Source: Tissierellia bacterium (GTDB lineage Bacteria; Bacillota; Clostridia; Tissierellales; Tissierellaceae). From it: a DNA stretch of 7,013 nucleotides. Shown here one piece after another: positions 5,579-7,013 of this stretch; the stretch's first letter is position 1, and each line of letters begins with the position of its first letter. The position numbers were made by a program, and so were the translations under genes. Location: NCBI GenBank assembly GCA_012521625.1, contig JAAYLY010000075.1, forward strand, positions 1 to 7,013, in the 5' to 3' direction. The notes beneath the pieces were generated by a model. The model saw only the letters and a program-made list of their open reading frames with translations, made no database searches and was not told the DNA's origin.

Positions 5579-5663
5579 TTTATATCTCTTTTTAGTTCCT
5601 ATTTTAATCTATACTTTTTATTTATTACTTATATATTATACACACTTTTGCACAATAATGCAC
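5579..5663 (-). promoter_or_regulatory. Promoter region for the T-box leader and aminotransferase (exact site uncertain)
   Basis: In the A+T-rich stretch between the hom stop and Stem I, two minus-strand candidates are visible. One has a perfect -10 TATAAT (5640-5635) but no good -35 at 17 bp; two GTGCA direct repeats 10 bp apart (5663-5659, 5653-5649) lie where a -35 or activator site would sit. The other pairs TTAAAA (5607-5602) with TATAAA (5584-5579) at 17 bp and would start about 40 nt before Stem I. Nothing else is recognisable between 5536 and 5698, and no stable terminator follows hom, so readthrough from hom is also possible. Confidence 0.4.
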
Positions 5664-5698
5664 TAACTTTTTTATTTTTTTATAAAATTTTTTTGATA

Positions 5699-6940
5699 TT
5701 ATTCCATTATCTTAGCTAGGAAGTATTGGTCCTTTTCTAGGCCTAAATTAGCTATTAGGTCATTTAAGCTAGATAATTTAACTAGCTTAGTTATTATGGC
5801 TAAATCAAAACCTTCCTTCTTATTCTTTATTACTTGCTCATCGGTTAATAACTCCTTGGTCATATCCTCCAGCCTTTCTAAAATATCCCTAGAAGCCTTT
5901 GAAATCCTTAGGTAGTACCTACCCATAAGCTCAGAGTTTAAGTTGACCAAGGACTCCTTACCTAAAGGATTACCCTTCCTATAGCTATTTAGGGCGATAT
6001 CTAAACAATCGGAAAGGACCGCATTGGCCGTTGGATCTTTTCCAGCCCCCGCTCCGTAAAACTTAAGCTCACCCACAAAGTTGCCTGTAAAGGAGATGGA
6101 GTTAAAAGCCATATTTACATTGGCAAAGTAATTATTATTCTTTACAATAGTAGGTTGGACTATGGCCGTAAAGCCGTTGTAGACCCTCTTGGCTTCTGCT
6201 ATCAGCTTAATGGTGGAATCCATCTTCTTAATATTTTCCACATCTAGTTTGCTAATGTTGGAGATACCATAGAGGATTATATCCTCTTCTTGGATCTTCC
6301 CTTGTAAGGCCAGGCTAGCCAAGATCCTAAGCTTTCTTAGGGTATCGTGTCCTTTTACATCTGCCGTTGGGTCTGCCTCTGCATAACCTAACCTTTGGGC
6401 TATCTTAAGTACCTCATCATACTCCTTATTTTCATTGACCATCCTGGTCAAGATATAGTTACAGGTACCATTGAGGATACCCTGAACCTGGTCTATCCTA
6501 TTTAGGGCCAATTGCTCCCTTAAGGGCTTCAAAACTGGTATACCCCCACCTACACTGGCCTCATAGAGGAAGGCCAGGTCTTTTTCGGCAGCCAGCTGGC
6601 TAATTTCTTCAAAGTACTTAGATACTACCGCCTTGTTGGCTGTTACTATATGCTTACCTGCCTTTAACCCCCTGGTAATATAGTCATAGGCGGATTCTAG
6701 GTCTCCCGTAACCTCCACCAGTATATCTATTTCTTCGTTCCCTAATATATCCTCAAAGTTATCCGTTAATATGATATCCGATAAGTCCACATCCCGCTTT
6801 TTATTTATATCCCTTACTAATGCCGTCTTAATCCTAAGGTCTACCCCGGTGGCAGCCTTAAGGTATTCCCTTCTTTCATTGATAATTTCAACAATTCCTC
6901 TACCTATTGTACCTAATCCTAGTAATCCTATCTTTACCAT
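5699..6940 (-). CDS. hom: Homoserine dehydrogenase
   Basis: Catalyses NAD(P)H-dependent reduction of aspartate semialdehyde to homoserine in the cytoplasm, the branch step toward threonine and methionine. The 413 residues hold an N-terminal Rossmann domain with GLGTIG (8-13), the TANKA segment (100-104, Lys103), EASVGGGIP (127-135), NGTCNYI (157-163), and the full homoserine dehydrogenase signature at 181-203 with Asp199 and Lys203 as catalytic residues. YGAGAGKDPTANAV (295-308) follows. Residues about 341-400 look like a C-terminal ACT domain (RYYLRIS at its start), but the Pro-Gly turn is absent, with ASRDILERL in its place. Length is slightly below the 427-433 usual for ACT-bearing forms. 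GTG at 6943 directly precedes the ATG at 6940; ATG is preferred because it gives MVKIG and lies 8 nt from AAGGGG (6954-6949), but the GTG start, one residue longer, cannot be excluded. No thrB or thrC lies downstream. Confidence 0.95.
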   Translation of the reverse strand: MVKIGLLGLGTIGRGIVEIINERREYLKAATGVDLRIKTALVRDINKKRDVDLSDIILTDNFEDILGNEEIDILVEVTGDLESAYDYITRGLKAGKHIVTANKAVVSKYFEEISQLAAEKDLAFLYEASVGGGIPVLKPLREQLALNRIDQVQGILNGTCNYILTRMVNENKEYDEVLKIAQRLGYAEADPTADVKGHDTLRKLRILASLALQGKIQEEDIILYGISNISKLDVENIKKMDSTIKLIAEAKRVYNGFTAIVQPTIVKNNNYFANVNMAFNSISFTGNFVGELKFYGAGAGKDPTANAVLSDCLDIALNSYRKGNPLGKESLVNLNSELMGRYYLRISKASRDILERLEDMTKELLTDEQVIKNKKEGFDLAIITKLVKLSSLNDLIANLGLEKDQYFLAKIME

Positions 6941-6974
6941 CACTTCATCCCCTTAAACCGTTAAATTATTAGAT

Positions 6975-7003
6975 ATTGTATCATATTCTTTTAAAAATGC
7001 AAA
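6975..7003 (-). promoter_or_regulatory. hom promoter
   Basis: On the minus strand TTTGCA (7003-6998) lies 17 bp before TACAAT (6980-6975). The -10 is preceded by TGA, giving an extended TGn motif that can compensate for the weak -35. The predicted start near 6968 leaves a leader of about 28 nt, so there is no room for a T-box or other riboswitch before hom. Confidence 0.6.
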
Positions 7004-7013
7004 TTTATTTTTC

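Noticed and set aside
5579..5698. Small gene or terminator between hom and the T-box
   Set aside because: The stretch is almost pure A+T with no stable hairpin, no Shine-Dalgarno and no coding-like frame.

Overview
The window looks like chromosomal DNA from a low-G+C, A+T-rich anaerobic Firmicute, probably a member of the Clostridia. The evidence is strong AGGAGG-type ribosome binding sites, frequent AGG (Arg) and ATA (Ile) codons, a T-box leader and short intrinsic terminators. A Tissierellales-like host is only a guess. There are no mobile elements, CRISPR arrays, rRNA or tRNA genes.

Left part (1-3911): a tryptophan-use locus. A divergent pair shares a 248-bp A+T-rich intergenic region. 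On the minus strand lies tryptophanase (tnaA), then an NSS-family sodium:amino-acid symporter that probably imports tryptophan, then a UUCG-loop terminator cut by the window edge. On the plus strand is a YheO/DauR-like PAS-HTH regulator with a near-consensus promoter and a bidirectional terminator. The tnaA promoter leaves only a short 5' UTR, so there is no room for an E. coli-type tnaC leader peptide. Control by the divergent regulator is the simplest model; a 16-bp palindrome and related AATATT-type sites lie between the two promoters. Tryptophan import followed by cleavage would yield indole, pyruvate and ammonia.

Middle part (3912-5698): a class V PLP-dependent aminotransferase on the minus strand. 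Its 3' flank carries six degenerate 20-bp tandem repeats. Its 5' leader is a T-box riboswitch with one Stem I (specifier best read as GCU, alanine) followed by two successive antiterminator/terminator modules. The second module has no Stem I of its own. This is the most unusual structure in the window.

Right part (5699-7013): homoserine dehydrogenase (hom) on the minus strand with its own promoter. Its C-terminal ACT-like domain lacks the usual Pro-Gly turn. hom and the aminotransferase point the same way but are separated by about 520 bp holding the T-box leader and a probable separate promoter, so they are probably controlled separately.
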